The notes under the pieces: generated by a model
What the model was told of the DNA's origin: nothing
The model's input: the letters and a program-made list of their open reading frames with translations, nothing else
Databases searched by the model: none
Assembly: GCA_023525715.1 (NCBI GenBank)
Contig: CM042012.1
Coordinates: 120,052,298-120,116,297, forward strand
Source: Cichorium intybus
Lineage: Eukaryota > Streptophyta > Magnoliopsida > Asterales > Asteraceae
Reading direction: 5' to 3'
DNA length: 64,000 nucleotides
Program-made: the position numbers and the translations under genes
Shown here: positions 45,047 to 59,096 of the stretch, piece by piece
Position numbering within the stretch: position 1 is the stretch's first letter
How the letters are laid out: the number at the start of each line of letters is the position of its first letter

Positions 45047-47835
45047 TGTGACAACTGTCAAATTAGTCAACGAAAGTCAACTCAAGTTAACCAGAGCGTA
45101 CGTTAGGTCAATATATTGAAATGTAAATTTCATAATATCTACGATGTATTATTTGATATTATAATACTAAGTATGTTAATTCAAGTCAATTATACGAACA
45201 AACGCAATTAAGTTAGATTTTTTTGGTATAAATGAAAAAAAAAATTTACATCGTGAATAGTGTCCGACGTGAACAGTAATTCGATGTGAATAGTGTTCAG
45301 TAAAAAAAAAGAAAACAACAAAATTTCAAAGTCTTTTTCAAAATGGGTGGGAAGACTTTGAAACTTGTATTTTTTTATTTTTTTTATATAATTTTATTAA
45401 AGTGGGCCCCACTTAATTATTTATTCATATTTATATATTTTACCCCCAAAGAATTCGTATTTTCATTTCGAACACTACGTATTCAATACGTATTGTTAAG
45501 TTTATAAAAAATATTATGATTTTTTATAAAACGAAAAATTTACCGTCAAAACCGTATCGTCGATACGAACAACCTGACGTCAAAATTTAATATTATTGAT
45601 ATCAGTTTTATATTTAATATTTTCTTTTTCTTTAAAATGAAATTGTATTTACATTTAAACCCAATATTTTCATTAAACATACAATTAATACCCTTACGTT
45701 AATTCGTTAAAGCTTTTTAGTTAAAAAGTTGATATTATTAAACTACGATTTTTGTAGATTATAGTTTTATAAACAAAAATCATTCTTTTTATATAAAAAC
45801 TATTAATCTATTTAAAGAGTATTTTAAGGGTATGTTTTGTCATAAACAATTTCTAAAAGCTATAAAAGTCAAATACCTGTATCTTGAGGGCTGCTATATG
45901 AAAATAAATATATTATAAATAGGACTCAAATTCTCATAATCAAACCACACCAATACAAGCTATATACACATATCGAGAGAGTTGTAGAGATATAGCTTGA
46001 AAATATAGTAGAAAGATAGAAAAAGAGGGTTCGAGTTAGAAGCAGTAAGAGTCGGGCGATCTAACAACAATTGGTGATAAGATCATCATCGACATTAAGG
46101 TGAGTTCATACCCCTTCTTTTTATATTTATTCAAGTTTTTAAGGGGGAGAATACAAGTTATACTATAAAAATACCTATTTATACTCATTTGTAACAGTAG
46201 TAAACAAAATGTAAATTTTGTAAACATCATTATGACAACAATTCAATTATAGTTCCAAAATATAATATCGAATGATCTACTTACGAGAGCGGTGTCTAGG
46301 CCGATCATTTGGGCTAGGTTGCTGGATTTCCGAAAGGCTTATACGCTGAAAGGGTCCTGCCTCACCATTTGATATTCTACCTGGCCGTTCTTTATTTGAT
46401 AGTCATGAAATATTATATTTGAATTAATAAAGAGTATAACCAAGTTATTACACCACTATTATGGAAAATATCTTAAAAGATATTGTTTATAACCATTTAA
46501 ATAAGTTATTTCACATATATTCGTAAATATATGCTTTTCACGACAAGAGTACTAAAAATAAACTATTATAGGAATAGTTTGTGGTTACAAATGTTACTAT
46601 AACCGTTAGAACAAGATAATTAATTATATACAAATATATAATTATTATACATTACTATATTATCATGGAAAAAATTATAACGGGCAAATACAAGGGTTTT
46701 TCATATACAAACTTTACGTAAACAAGTTGATTGATACATACATTTTTGTAAGACGGGTCTTCACAGTGCTTATTTAAGTACATACTATAAGTCCTGAAAA
46801 TTATAACCAGAGTCTCGATAAGAGAACGTGATATTTGTGTATAGATCTATACGGGATTGACAACCCCGCACCTGAGCTGCTAGCTACAGCTAGACCGACG
46901 AGTCTGAGGTGACAAATGTCATAACAGTCCGACGCCTGAAGAACGTCGAAGCAGGCCTACATGGTCACAGTATGGTTATAGGGCGTCTCGCATGAGATAT
47001 CAACTTTATTAAATTGTTTACGTAGAAATATACATTTTCAATGGATTTATACTACAAACTATGCTATACATTTTAGTCCTTGGGTTTTAAGGACTTGGAT
47101 ACATTCATAAGAAAATATTGGATTTTCTTGGATTACAATACTACATTTTACAAGGAAAGAGATTCCTCATACAAGTTTTATGGTATTAAAACTACATTTT
47201 AACAAGTTACAAATATAAGTATGGTTTTACTTATACACACTGATTCTATGGGAATTAAAACTATGTTTTATCAAAGATATAAATATAAGTACGGTTTACT
47301 TATACATACGACTTTTGTGGAATTAAATCTACGATTCGACTACCAGTAAACACCTATTTACACGGTTTTATACAAGAATAAAACTACGTAATACTAGTTT
47401 CAAGTATACAAATACCTATACATTTTCGGTCTTTGGGTTTTAAGACTACTACTCATTTATAAGAAAATATTGGATTTTCTGGTTTCAAACACTATCTTTC
47501 TACAAGGAAAAAGGATTATGGATTTTCTTATACAAAAATCTTATGAACTCACCAACGTAATGTTGACATTCTTTCAAACAACTTGTATTCTCAGGAAATT
47601 GATAAGGTAACTACAACCTTTGACGATGGGTCGCTATGGCGTCATACTATGTATTTTGATATCATATTGTAATTTTATTTAAAACATACAATCTTTTGAA
47701 CTCTTGTAACATTTACAATTATGTATATGATGGATGTGTTTGCTTTGATCACTATTGTACAAACGTTGTTGTGATACTGTTCATGAAGTCATCCACCCTC
47801 AGACGTTTCCGCCATCGTGGTTTGGGGGTGTGACA
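45047..47835 (+). repeat. 3' LTR, full length (2789 bp)
   Basis: Carries the whole U3-R-U5. TATTATAAATAGGACTC near 45908 is the likely promoter TATA. A block at 46270-46400 is shared with the LTR at 1603. Differences from the matching parts of the 5' LTR are few, so insertion was recent. Confidence 0.93.
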
Positions 47836-47840
47836 TAAAA

Positions 47841-50416
47841 GACATTGAGATTAGGAGCAACGAACACATCAGTTGCTGTGTATTGCTCGAATCTCCAAAT
47901 AGAACACAATTGTTTGTACTTCACAATATTTGTCAGTCGGTATGACGAATATAACCTCGCTTATCAGAATAAGCGATTGAATTGAAACCTTGAATCGTTC
48001 AAGGACTTCAAAGGAAGTACAAGACCCACAGAACCTGAGTGACAACATGAACTGGGAAAATGTTTCACAGTTATTCTCTTCCAAGAACATTAATAGTTAT
48101 AATGTGTCTTAGGGAAGATGATGGAGCATTGGTCGAAACAGTTCGATCCTCAATGTATGAGATACATTGCCAATTGGTTTCCGATACATTGAATATTAAA
48201 CCAGACAGACCATATTCCAACCACATCTTCGACTAAGTAGGTTTTGCAGACACTGTCTGAAATGTAAAGCTGGGATTGTCCCACTTGTACATTAAAAGTC
48301 TAGGGTCTTGTAGTGTTCGTCCGAACCTCATGACTAGCCTGAACCTAATCAGAAATGTCGCTTCACTGGCTATCCCGCTGTACCTGGAAGAGACAGAGCT
48401 CTTTTAGAAAGAACTCATGTTCCAAGGAAACAGTGGGAGTTGGGACAGTCCTGAATGAGTTCAGGATTAGCCAAGTGAAATAACCTTTAGTTATCACTAG
48501 GCTTAGAGCAGAAATTAGATTTTTGTTTTAAAATTCTGACATTATCTTCTTTTGACCAGTAGTACTGATCACCATCATAAGTAGTTATGATCAGGGTGAC
48601 ATACCAATTAGTGGTAAAACACTATAGTTGGAACGGATTTTCAATCCGACTACTTGGAAGCATTGGTGAGCCCGGTTGCTGCCAATTAAGAGAACTTTAG
48701 GACGAGATACAGTCCATGTGACAGTTTGATTGATTTCACAACTGGTCTTAAAACCAGTGGGAGTAATCATCAAAAGAAACCAACAAGGACAGAAACGTAC
48801 CTTCAGAACATCTGGTTAAGTGAGACGATACTCAGAGTCAAGTAATTTACTTCGAGAGAAGCGCTCTCAATAGAAGATGAAAGCCGAAAGGATACTGCAT
48901 ATTGTAAGTCGTTAGTGGAGCGCGTGTGGATCACCGGCACACTAATAGGAACTCACAAAGAATATGCCAGTATAAAGGCACATGGGCCCGGGATTTCCCC
49001 GCGGGCATCTCGCAAGAAAGGATATTCAGATTCTCAAAATATGCCAAAGGATTGGATTTTGAGAAAGGGCTGAAAGATATCCATTAAGATGTCAGAAAGG
49101 TTTGGATTCTCAAAATATACCATAAGCTCTGGATTTTGTGAATAGTCCATAACCGTGTCAAAGCCAGTGGGAGTGTCGCTGTTATCTATTATCTCCATAT
49201 ATGTGTTACATAATGCTTCTAGGAAACGTCTCTTTTCATTACAAAGTGTAATGAATTGGTGTTAAGAGACAGATCGCTATGAAAGAATTAATAAAGATAC
49301 GGCATGCTCGGGTGGTTATAAACGTCTATAAGATAGATCGAAAATCTGCCAAAATGATCTTGATGAGACTCAAGATACATTGCCCTAGGAAATAGTTTCC
49401 TGTCATTGGAAAGTGTGATGATTTGGAATGAGAGATATGAAAGGTGCAGCATACTCACATAATCCATAGACATCTATCAGATAGATGTTGTCATCAGTGT
49501 AGACCTGGCCATAATAAGCATGATCTTGATAAGATTCAAGATGCATGAGAAAAAGTCTCCGAAAGGATATAGTTATTAAAAGTCGTGACACAAGGATTAT
49601 AAGTAATCCTAAGATTCCAAAAGGGTTTGGAATAGGACTAGATCGTATCCAACAAGTTTCTTGGATCGATCAGAAGTGTCATGAATATGTTTTGATGACT
49701 TAATGGTTAGAGCATAGTGAGTCAGATTCAGGATATGACCTGGCTGGGAATACTTAATGGATTTTGTACATACGTGAGAAATCATTGGAAAATGATTAGG
49801 GGTGAATGTTGATAACAATTTGAAAAGTTTTTTAAAATAAGGACTTAATGGTTAAAGAATTTCGTTGGCATTCCGATGGAGCGCGTGTGGCTCACCGGCA
49901 CATCGTAACACCTCGAAATAGTCTTAGGGTGCAGTCATGTGGACTAAAGATCCCAAGAACCATGGAAAGTCACAGTATGTAGAATGGAGTTGTTAGTGAG
50001 AATGACGGTATGACCAAAATAGAAATATCATCGGATGAAGTGTATAAATGTACAACATTTGAATACATAGAGAGAGTGAAAGGTCAAGTAGACATAGATA
50101 CATAACACGAATTAAATAGTTTAAAAGGAATCTAGAAACCGATAATAGTTTATGTAAAATCCGACTTGGTGATTACCTCGTGGATACTTGGTAATTAGGC
50201 AATAGTAGCCACCAGTCAGATTTTAAGTTTCAATTTTGCATGTTTCACTTCCCGAATAATTTGATTATTCAAAAGTCCACAGTCACTCATACTTTTCGGG
50301 AGTAAGTATGAACAAAGACTGTCGTGAATTGGTTTGTAGATTGTCTAAGGAGTTAGACATTGCAGTAAGACTGCTACAACGTTCACGAGTACTTAGAAAT
50401 AGAGATTTGAGTATTG
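47841..50416 (+). other. Non-coding 3' region of copy C, middle segment
   Basis: The reverse of copy B about 31120-33740. No supported gene; short ORFs match stretches that are non-coding in A and B. Bases 49020-49090 show the sequence that copy A lost at its foreign insertion. Confidence 0.75.
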
Positions 50417-50421
50417 GATAA

Positions 50422-52924
50422 TGTAACACCCGACTTATTAACAAAACACCCCTGAAAAATTTTTCATTTAAAACCATAACAAAGGGGTATATTTTAATAA
50501 AAACGGGTACAAGCGTATCAAGGAGAGTATAAAATACCGTAGTCTCCTTTGAAGCCGGGCTGCTACTGACAGCATCTAAGAGTCCTACTTCTCGAGTCAC
50601 GGACTCCATCTATTCCCCTATCAGGATCATGCTAACCTGCAGGGACATTTAACAAACGGTATGAGCTACAAAGCTCAGTGAGTAATCATTCCTGCAAATA
50701 ACACGTATAAAATACAATCATGTATTTGTCTGGATATCGAATCCAAACTCCTAGCCTTACTGGCTGGACAAATATCTTCTAGGATTTCACATCCTAATCT
50801 ATAACCATACAGGCTAAATCACAAAACCTGTAATTATTAAGCTACGTCAGTTATTTGCACATTTAATCATATTTAACCATTTCTGTTCCATGGTTCTTAG
50901 TCACAATGGACTGCATCGTATTTCATGGCTGTTCAAGCCGCACCCTGTGTCATAGCTATATAAGCTGCACCAAAACAATATCCATATATATAAATCATAG
51001 CCCGCAGGCCGCATCAGCTGGGTTTAATAACCCGATATCATAGCCAAAAGGCCGCACCATGTACCTGTAACAATATCATAGCCATATAGGCTGCACCGGT
51101 TAGATATGGCTCACGGGTTAGCCCGCTGTTGCCGTGGCTCACGGGTTAGCCCGCTGTTGCCTAGACTCACGGGTTAGCCCGCTGTTGTCTATATAAGTTT
51201 AACTCCTCGGAATAAACTGTGGCTCACGGGTTAGCCCGCTGTTGCCTAGACTCACGAGTTAGCCCGCTGTTGTCTATATAACAGTTTACATAGATATATT
51301 GACTCACAGTTCCGTTCTTGTCTATTATAGACTCACAGCTTATCTGGTCTTGTCATTTTATTGACTCACAGTTCCGTTCTTGTCTATTATAAACTCACGG
51401 CTTATCTGGTCTTGTCATTCATAGTGTATATATATATGTATTGACTCACAGCTCCGTTCTTGTCATCGCAATGACTCACGGATTATCTGGTCTTGTCTTT
51501 TACACATATTTTAACACTTGTCGTTTTCGTCCCTCGAAGCTGTTTCAACCTGTAACAATTCAATCATCATATATCACATATGATATCAGTGAGATTACTC
51601 ACCTGGATGCTAGCTGCGTTTAAATCCCGGTTGTTTCTTGCCTTTGCGTGCACCACAACCATTTTGTCCCATACCTATTTATCCATTTATATACCAAATG
51701 ATAATAGGTTAATAATCATCTAAATTGACTCTAATACGTAAGAGTCCAATATTATATCATTATAAACGATGCCTAGATAATAAACTTTACATTTACTATC
51801 TTTATGTGAATTTTACTATTCACCGAGGCATTCAAATCGATCTACAGTGCCCCCGAGGGGTCGGAAACTCAATATAAAAATTTTTCCAAACTTTTCAGAC
51901 CATAACGAGCCTATGGTCCAAATTTGAGCTAAAACGGACAAGCCAAACGAAAGTTAGCATTTTTGATCCCCTGCCTGGCCCCTGCTTGAAGGCGCACTGC
52001 GCCTAGGGCTGGGCGCACTGCGCCTGGGCGCACCCCGCCCTGGTCCTGGGCGCACTGCGCCCTGCGCCTGGGCAGACCTCCTGGCCAGTCGCGATTTATG
52101 CACTGTAGCAAGCAGTTTTGGCTCATTAAGTCCTTAATTCAGTCCTTAATCGATTGGGGTTTGTTCTAGGACTAAAACCCTTGACTAATAACAATTTTTA
52201 AACCATTAGAAACACCTTAATCACATCAATTCATGATTTAGGGTTCTTAAGCAACAATTCAATTTATCAACAATAGCAATGTACTTTGCTATTTTTAACA
52301 TATGTTCTTGCTTCATGAACATGTTTAAGCCCAGAAATCATATAAACATCATGGATTATGGCTGAAATTACAGATTTCAGTCCACTCCATAAGAACCCAT
52401 CAAGAACACACAAAAGCTTGGCTAGAAATCAAGTTACTAACCTTCATTAACAAAGGAATCACCAATTCCAAGCCATGATTCCAATTCCATGCTTCAATCC
52501 TTCAAGATTTCCAGGTTTTTGCTCTCAAAACCCATCCCCGTTGCTGCACAAATGGCCAGTCAAAGAGAGAGTCAACTCTCCCCTATTTATACCTCAAATT
52601 TTTACATTTTTAGTCCTAAAGTTCATTTTCTTGAACTTTGACCACAAAATCAAGTTTTATTACAATAAAACTTTCATTTCTTACATTTTTGCCACAACCA
52701 ACAATATTTTTCATATTTGGTCCTTCACATGGTCAAATGACCAAAATACCCTTTTTCGGTAAAACGACTCAAATTCAGTTTTTATAACATTTTTAAGTCC
52801 AAAACTCAAAATATTATTTCAAACCAAATACTTTTCTGTCCAAAAGACCAATTTACCCTTCCAAGGTAAAATGACCATTTTACCCTTTTTATTATATTTA
52901 TAAAAAGAGTATCTTGGTGTTACA
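50422..52924 (-). repeat. 3' LTR of the minus-strand gypsy element (2503 bp)
   Basis: It has two tandem arrays: CGGGTTAGCCCG hairpin units of about 27-28 bp (51109-51275) and a second set, GACTCACAGTTCCGTTCTTG (51298-51500). A GC-rich patch with GGCGCACTGCGCC palindromes lies near 51990-52075. Matching ORFs in both LTRs (for example 52475-52762 and 58642-58929) reflect LTR identity, not genes. Confidence 0.93.
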
Positions 52925-53167
52925 AATTCTCCCCTCCTTCAAAAGATTTCGTCCCAGAAATCATACTATCAAGCGTGGGTATTTCTTTCTCGTTACAATT
53001 CCGGTTTCCCATATCATATGAAAACCTTTATGGTATTGCCTAAGCACTTAACCATACTAGTCTTCTTATCTCGTGGTTATATCACCACTCGCATATCATT
53101 CCTCCGGTTGTCCCGGGCACCTTAATCACTTATCTACCTCATTTCAACATGAGGGATTCGTTGGAAT

Positions 53168-55839
53168 TTATCCATTTATGTTCTCAGAACCATGAGACCC
53201 ATAGAAAACTTTATAAATATCTTGAAGTTCATCAAGAAACTTCAATCGGTACATCCCAATTCTTACTCTTTGGGATACTTGGAAAGGTCCATTAGACAAG
53301 GACTCAACTTTCCTTTTTGTCCCAAGCAGATTTTTAGTCTTTCCAATGGATCTTTTGATTACCCCGTCATTCCTTATCTGGAACTTCAACGACTTTACTC
53401 TTTGGTTCATGTACTTCCTTTACTGCTTCTTAGCCATATTCAAACTTTCTCATTTTTATCAAGTCTTCTTTTTAACTTGTATCAAAATCTAGGAGCTAGC
53501 CAGCGGCTTTTTCACAATTTCAATCTAACTAAGTCAAGTAGGACACGGTATTCTGTACCCCACACCATATAAGTCATTAAAATACTAGTGTATAAACTAT
53601 TATTTCTTACAAATTCTACCAACGATAGACGATCTTCTCATCTTCCACTAGGGTTTGTTGTGCAAATATCACGCACATCTTCTAAAATCTGCGTCATTAT
53701 TTCACCTTGTTCATCAATTTACAAATCTTATACAGTACTTACTAGTACTTTTGAGCTAATTATTCTTGAAATTTATGCCAGATTCAACGAATAATTCTAT
53801 TATCTCGGTCTGATACATTCCGTGCCGATAGCTCACGTCGACAATTTACTTTATTTATTTAGCTTTTCGCTACTTTTCGATCTTAATTACTGATTTCATC
53901 AATCAACCTGCAATTACCCATATGGTGTCATACCATGCGGTACTTGCAAAGACTTTATTACAAAGTCTATAATATTTTCGTCCCATTTCTTCTTTGGGAC
54001 CGACAACGGTTAAATTTTCCGTTTGCTTCTAATGATTTGACTGTAGTTACCCACTAGTCAAACACTTTTCACATATTTTTCAATGTCTTTCTTTAGTCCC
54101 GGCCACCAATGCGTAGGTTACATCATCCTACACAGTTTGGTATTGCCCCGGGCATTTAGCATATCTACCCCAATATACGTCTTTAAAAGATAGATTTCAT
54201 ATCTCACCTTGCTTTGGAACTCACATATACAACCACTAAGGGTTTTCAATCACTGTGAGTTTCTATCTAGCTTCGTTCAATAGCTAATCATTTATTCACT
54301 TTTCACATTTTCAGACTTGCACACTTCTTCTTGTGCCACCCGAATCATCTTAGGTAATCAATTTGCTACACTCATGCATGTGGTTGTATCTTTCAAAAGA
54401 TACCCTTTCTAATTCAAGGCATCTATAATCACATACGCCTTTCTGAGATGGTACAAGATTTCATACCCGAAATCTCTAAGTAACCCATCTATCTTTATTA
54501 TTTCATATTTAGCTTATTTTTTATCAATAAAGTACTTCAAACTTTTATGATCCGTATAAACGATAAGCTTTACACTATACAAGTAGTGTCTCCAACGCTT
54601 CAATGCCAAAATCATAGTTGCTACTGCAACATTATGCATCTACAGTCAAAGATGGATACATTTCAATGATCCAATCCATCTTCTCTGCTTAGCATCATTG
54701 CTAACATCAGAGTTTTACACAAGGTTTATTCCAAACCTTTACAAGATACTTGTGGTCTTTCTACCACTCAGACTTTTCACTTTTATTAGTCAACTTTAAT
54801 CAACTGAACAACAATCAAGGAGCAGCTTTCTACAACTCTCCCATAATAACCCGCCAATCCAAGGAAACTACTACTACAAATTTTCAGTCAGATTCCAAGG
54901 CGGTTTCTGTCTTATCACAGTATCATTATTTCCACTGTATCTACTTTATCATCTCTGGCATTATTAACATGCTCAAAGAATATGCAACTTCTTTTAACCA
55001 ATATTTTCATACTTGGAGGATTTTACAAATCACCTAACTCAGTGAAGTAACTCCAATTTCTGGTACAATTGTACCTCATTTTCAATCTGGTTTCGAGATT
55101 ATCAAATTCTCATTAGTCAATGCACATATGCATCAACTTGTTTTTCTTCTTTTCAAACAAGATAGGGCTCCATACAATGACACATACGGTCATAAGAGAC
55201 CCCAATACCATGTTCTCTTCTAGTTGTTTTCCAACTCTGCCGTCTTTACAGATGCAAATCAGTACAGAGCCCGTCTACCAAAACGGCTCCTAAAATCAGT
55301 TTTATCAATAAACTCGTCTCGCCAATCAGGCAAAAATCTTGGAAGTTCTTTTCAAAAGAAACATCCTAGAATTTATTCAAAGTAGTGAATTACTATCACT
55401 GCTTTATTTAGCTTGGCCTATACCACGTATGCCAACTACGACATCATTCTTTTACTAACTCTTTTATGAGTTTAAGTAAAGAAATAACCGGTATTCTCAA
55501 CAACGGTCATTTACCATGGATTTTCATCCATTTCATTTCTGTTTTAAGAACCATACTGTTCTTATTTCTACAATTCATGGTAGCATAATTCATTGCTAAC
55601 CAATTCATAAGCACAATTGCTTCAGATTTGCTGGTAGTCATCGGCTTCAGATTCATAGGGAAAATGGTCCCGTAAATCCTAGGCAGACTACCTTCCAGGT
55701 GTTCAATATCTAGAACATTCTTGCTATCTACTATAGCTATTTCCACAATTTCATCTAAAATCGTTGATGAAATATTCCAACAAGACATCAAGTCATCGAT
55801 CCCAAGCATAGCTTCTTGGATCAAATATAACATACACAA
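53168..55839 (-). pseudogene. Decayed Ty3/gypsy pol (protease, RT, RNase H, integrase)
   Basis: On the minus strand, in order: a protease-like segment with FPMNLKPMTTSKSEAIVLMN and WLAMNYATMNCR (55507-55839), where the expected form is the FDVIxGMDWL motif; an RT motif KKKNKLMHMCID (about 55120-55160, expected VKKKDGSxRMCIDYR); RNase H ALKRWRHYLY and YTDHKSLKYFID (about 54525-54615); and the C-terminal part of integrase, NGPFQVSQRVRIGMYRLKF (53168-53410), the GPF...YRL module. The domain order PR-RT-RH-IN is diagnostic of Ty3/gypsy. Stops and frame changes separate the segments, so no enzyme can be made. Confidence 0.8.
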
Positions 55840-56608
55840 GTTATATTCAGAACAATTAGATCGGAGATCATATCAGTCTCCTCACGAGTTTCTTCCATAA
55901 TCTGCTGGAATGATCAAGGCACCACTGGTCCTTTTTAACCATTCATTTCTTCTTTCTTTCTTGGGTTCACCACCCGTTACTCCACATTTAGCATGTGAGT
56001 ATTTCATAAGAAAGTGATATGTAGTTCCACGCTGGAACCACTTCCGTCCCATACAACAAACTCGAGCAATATGCTCCCAATTTCCTGAAATTTCAGCATG
56101 TCAACGGTAGAGTCTCAACTCTAAAATGTTCTGAGTGCTTTTCCTGCACTTCTTACATCACATCATCTTTTCGTTCTGGTCCCTTCTCTTTAAGGTTGGA
56201 CCAGTCTGTGGTAACTTCTCCCGAAGCGTCCACTAATCGTTTTCTGCTTTTTCTTGTAGTCTCAGCTACGTTTCTTTCACCTTGATATCAATTAGGGTGA
56301 GCACCCAAATTTCTTTCTCTGACCACAGCAACTACTGTTGCTTGTCATGTGGATTTTCTGCTACTTGTCTCTTTGCCCCTCGTTCAATGGAGCCTTGAAA
56401 ATGGGCTGGTCCATTTCCTAGAGCCTCACGCCCTAAATGTCTCCAAATAAGGTTCGCTGCTCATACTTCTTATACGTCAGAAGTTAGCAACAGTCAGGTT
56501 ATATATGTATAATAACAACTATATACACCTAACTATGTATCATGTCTACTGTCTCAAGGTTTAAGTCCAGGAATCTACTCTATAGACACCTAGTTCACTT
56601 AAACCACG
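55840..56608 (-). other. Gag region of the minus-strand gypsy element, not readable
   Basis: By position this should hold the leader and gag. I find no continuous frame and no zinc knuckle that I would defend. Confidence 0.4.
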
Positions 56609-56620
56609 GCTCTGATACCA
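56609..56620 (-). other. Primer-binding site (initiator tRNA-Met), minus-strand gypsy element
   Basis: GCTCTGATACCA, the reverse of TGGTATCAGAGC, three bases from the LTR start at 56624. Confidence 0.93.
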
Positions 56621-56623
56621 ACT

Positions 56624-59091
56624 TGTAACACCCGACTTATTAACAAAACACCCCTGAAAAATTTTGCATTTAAAACCATAACAAAGGGGTATATTTTAAT
56701 AAAAACGGGTACAAGCATATCAAGGAGAGTATAAAATACCGTAGTCTCCTTTGAAGCCGGGCTGCTACTGACAGCATCTAAGAGTCCTACTTCTCGAGTC
56801 ACGGACTCCATCTATTCCCCTATCAGGATCATGCTAACCTGCAGGGACATTTAACAAACGGTATGAGCTACAAAGCTCAATGAGTAATCATTCCTGCAAA
56901 TAACACTTATAAAATACAATCATGTATTTGTCTGGATATCGAATCCAAACTCCTAGCCTTACTAGCTGGCCAAATATCATCTAGGATTTCACATCCTAAT
57001 CTATAACCATACAGGCTGAATCACAAAACCTGTAATTATTAAGCTACGTCAGTTATTTGCACATTTAATCATATTTAACCATTTCTGTTCCATGGTTCTT
57101 AGTCACAATGGACTGCATCGTATTTCATGGCTGTTCAAGCCGCACCCTGTGTCATAGCTATATAAGCTGCACCAAAACAACATCCATATATATAAATCAT
57201 AGCCCGCAGGCCGCATCAGCTGGGTTTAATAACCCGATATCATAGCCAAAAGGCCGCACCATGTACCTGTAACAATATCATAGCCATATAGGCTGCACCG
57301 GTTAGATATGGCTCACGGGTTAGCCCGCTGTTGTCGTGGCTCACGGGTTAGTCCGCTGTTGCCTAGACTCACGGGTTAGCCCGCTGTTGTCTATATAAGT
57401 TTAACTCCTCGGAATAAACTGTGGCTCACGGGTTAGCCCGCTGTTGCCTAGACTCACGGGTTAGCCCGATGTTGTCTATATAACAGTTTACATAGATATA
57501 TTGACTCACAGTTCCGTTCTTGTCTATTATAGACTCACAGCTTATCTGGTCTTGTTATTTTATTGACTCACAGTTCCATTCTTGTCTATTATAAACTCAC
57601 GGCTTATCTGGTCTTGTCATTCATAGTGTATATATATATGTATTGACTCACAGCTCCGTTCTTGTCATCGCAATGACTCACGGATTATCTGGTCTTGTCT
57701 TTTACACATATTTTAACACTTGTCGTTTTCGTCCCTCGAAGCTGTTTCAACCTGTAACAATTCAATCATCATATATCACATATGATATCAGTGAGATTAC
57801 TCACCCGGATGCTAGCTGCGTTTAAATCCTGGTTGTTTCTTGCCTTTGCGTGCACCACAACCATTTTGTCCCATACCTATTTATCCATTTATATACCAAA
57901 TGATAATAGGTTAATAATCATCTAAATTGACTCTAATACGTAAGAGTCCAACATTATATCATTATAAACGATGCCTAGACAATAAACTTTACATTTACTA
58001 TCTTTATGTGAATTTTACTATTCACCGAGGCATTCAAATCGATCTATAGTGCCCCCGAGGGGTCGGAAACTCAATATAAAAATTTTTCCAAACTTCTCAG
58101 ACCATAACGAGCCTATGGTCCAAAGCAAACGAAAGTTAGCATTTTTGATCCCCTGTCTGGCCCCTGCTTGAAGGCGCACTGCGCCTAGGGCTGGGCGCAC
58201 CCCGCCCTGGTCCTGGGCGCACTGCGCCCTGCGCCTGGGCAGACCTCCTGGCCAGTCGCGATTTATGCACTGTAGCAAGCAGTTTTGGCTCATTAAGTCC
58301 TTAATCCAGTCCTTAATCGATTGGGGTTTGTTCTAGGACTAAAACCCTTGACTAATAACAAGTTTTAAACCATTAGAAACACCTTAATCACATCAATTCA
58401 TGATTTAGGGTTCTTAAGCAACAATTCAATTTATCAACAATAGCAATGTACTTTGCTATTTTTAACATATGTTCTTGCTTCATGAACATGTTTAAGCCCA
58501 GAAATCATATAAACATCATGGATTATGGCTGAAATTACAGATTTCAGTCCACTCCATAAGAACCCATCAAGAACACACAAAAGCTTGGCTAGAAATCAAG
58601 TTACTAACCTTCATTAACAAAGGAATCACCAATTCCAAGCCATGATTCCAATTCCATGCTTCAATCCTTCAAGATTTCCAGGTTTTTGCTCTCAAAACCC
58701 ATCCCCGTTGCTGCACAAATGGCCAGTCAAAGAGAGAGTCAACTCTCCCCTATTTATACCTCAAATTTTTACATTTCTAGTCCTAAAGTTCATTTTCTTG
58801 AACTTTGACCACAAAATCAAGTTTTATTACAATAAAACTTTCATTTCTTACATTTTTTCCACAACCAACAATATTTTTCATATTTGGTCCTTCACATGGT
58901 CAAATGACCAAAATACCCTTTTTCGGTAAAACGACTCAAATTCAGTTTTTATAACATTTTTAAGTCCAAAACTCAAAATATTATTTCAAACCAAATACTT
59001 TTCTATCCAAAAGACCAATTTACCCTTCCAAGGTAAAATGACCATTTTACCCTTTTTATTATATTTATAAAAAGAGTATCTTGGTGTTACA
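56624..59091 (-). repeat. 5' LTR of the minus-strand gypsy element (2468 bp)
   Basis: Nearly identical to the left LTR. The main differences are a loss of about 20 bp near 58123 and a shorter GCGCACTGCGCC patch near 58170-58240. The hairpin units recur at 57305-57480. Confidence 0.93.
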
Positions 59092-59096
59092 GATAA

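Larger units (their letters stand above)
40394..47835 (+). mobile_element. Non-autonomous gypsy-type LTR element carrying an antisense RWP-RK gene
   Basis: Target duplication TAAAA at 40389-40393 and 47836-47840. LTRs begin TGTGACAACTGTC and end GGTGTGACA. PBS TGGTATCAGAGC at 41772-41783; the PPT region with TTTCGGGACGAAATTCC is at 45011-45046. The internal 3.3 kb has no gag, protease, RT or integrase. It is taken up by a leader, a four-exon RWP-RK gene on the opposite strand and that gene's upstream region. The same gene occurs in the related element at 1-3398. Confidence 0.93.
50422..59091 (-). mobile_element. Ty3/gypsy element with decayed pol, nested in copy C
   Basis: LTRs 50422-52924 and 56624-59091 start TGTAACACCCGACTTATTAA and end CTTGGTGTTACA. 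GATAA lies at 50417-50421 and 59092-59096. PBS, reversed, is GCTCTGATACCA at 56609-56620; reversed PPT AATTCTCCCCTCCTTC at 52925-52940 is followed by GATTTCGTCCC. These fix minus orientation. The internal 3.7 kb holds recognisable but broken protease, RT, RNase H and integrase in gypsy order. Confidence 0.94.

Noticed and set aside
52475..52762. A 95-residue ORF repeated almost exactly at 58642-58929, suggesting a conserved gene
   Set aside because: The two copies lie at the same place in the paired LTRs of one gypsy element; identity is explained by LTR duplication, and the protein has no family features.
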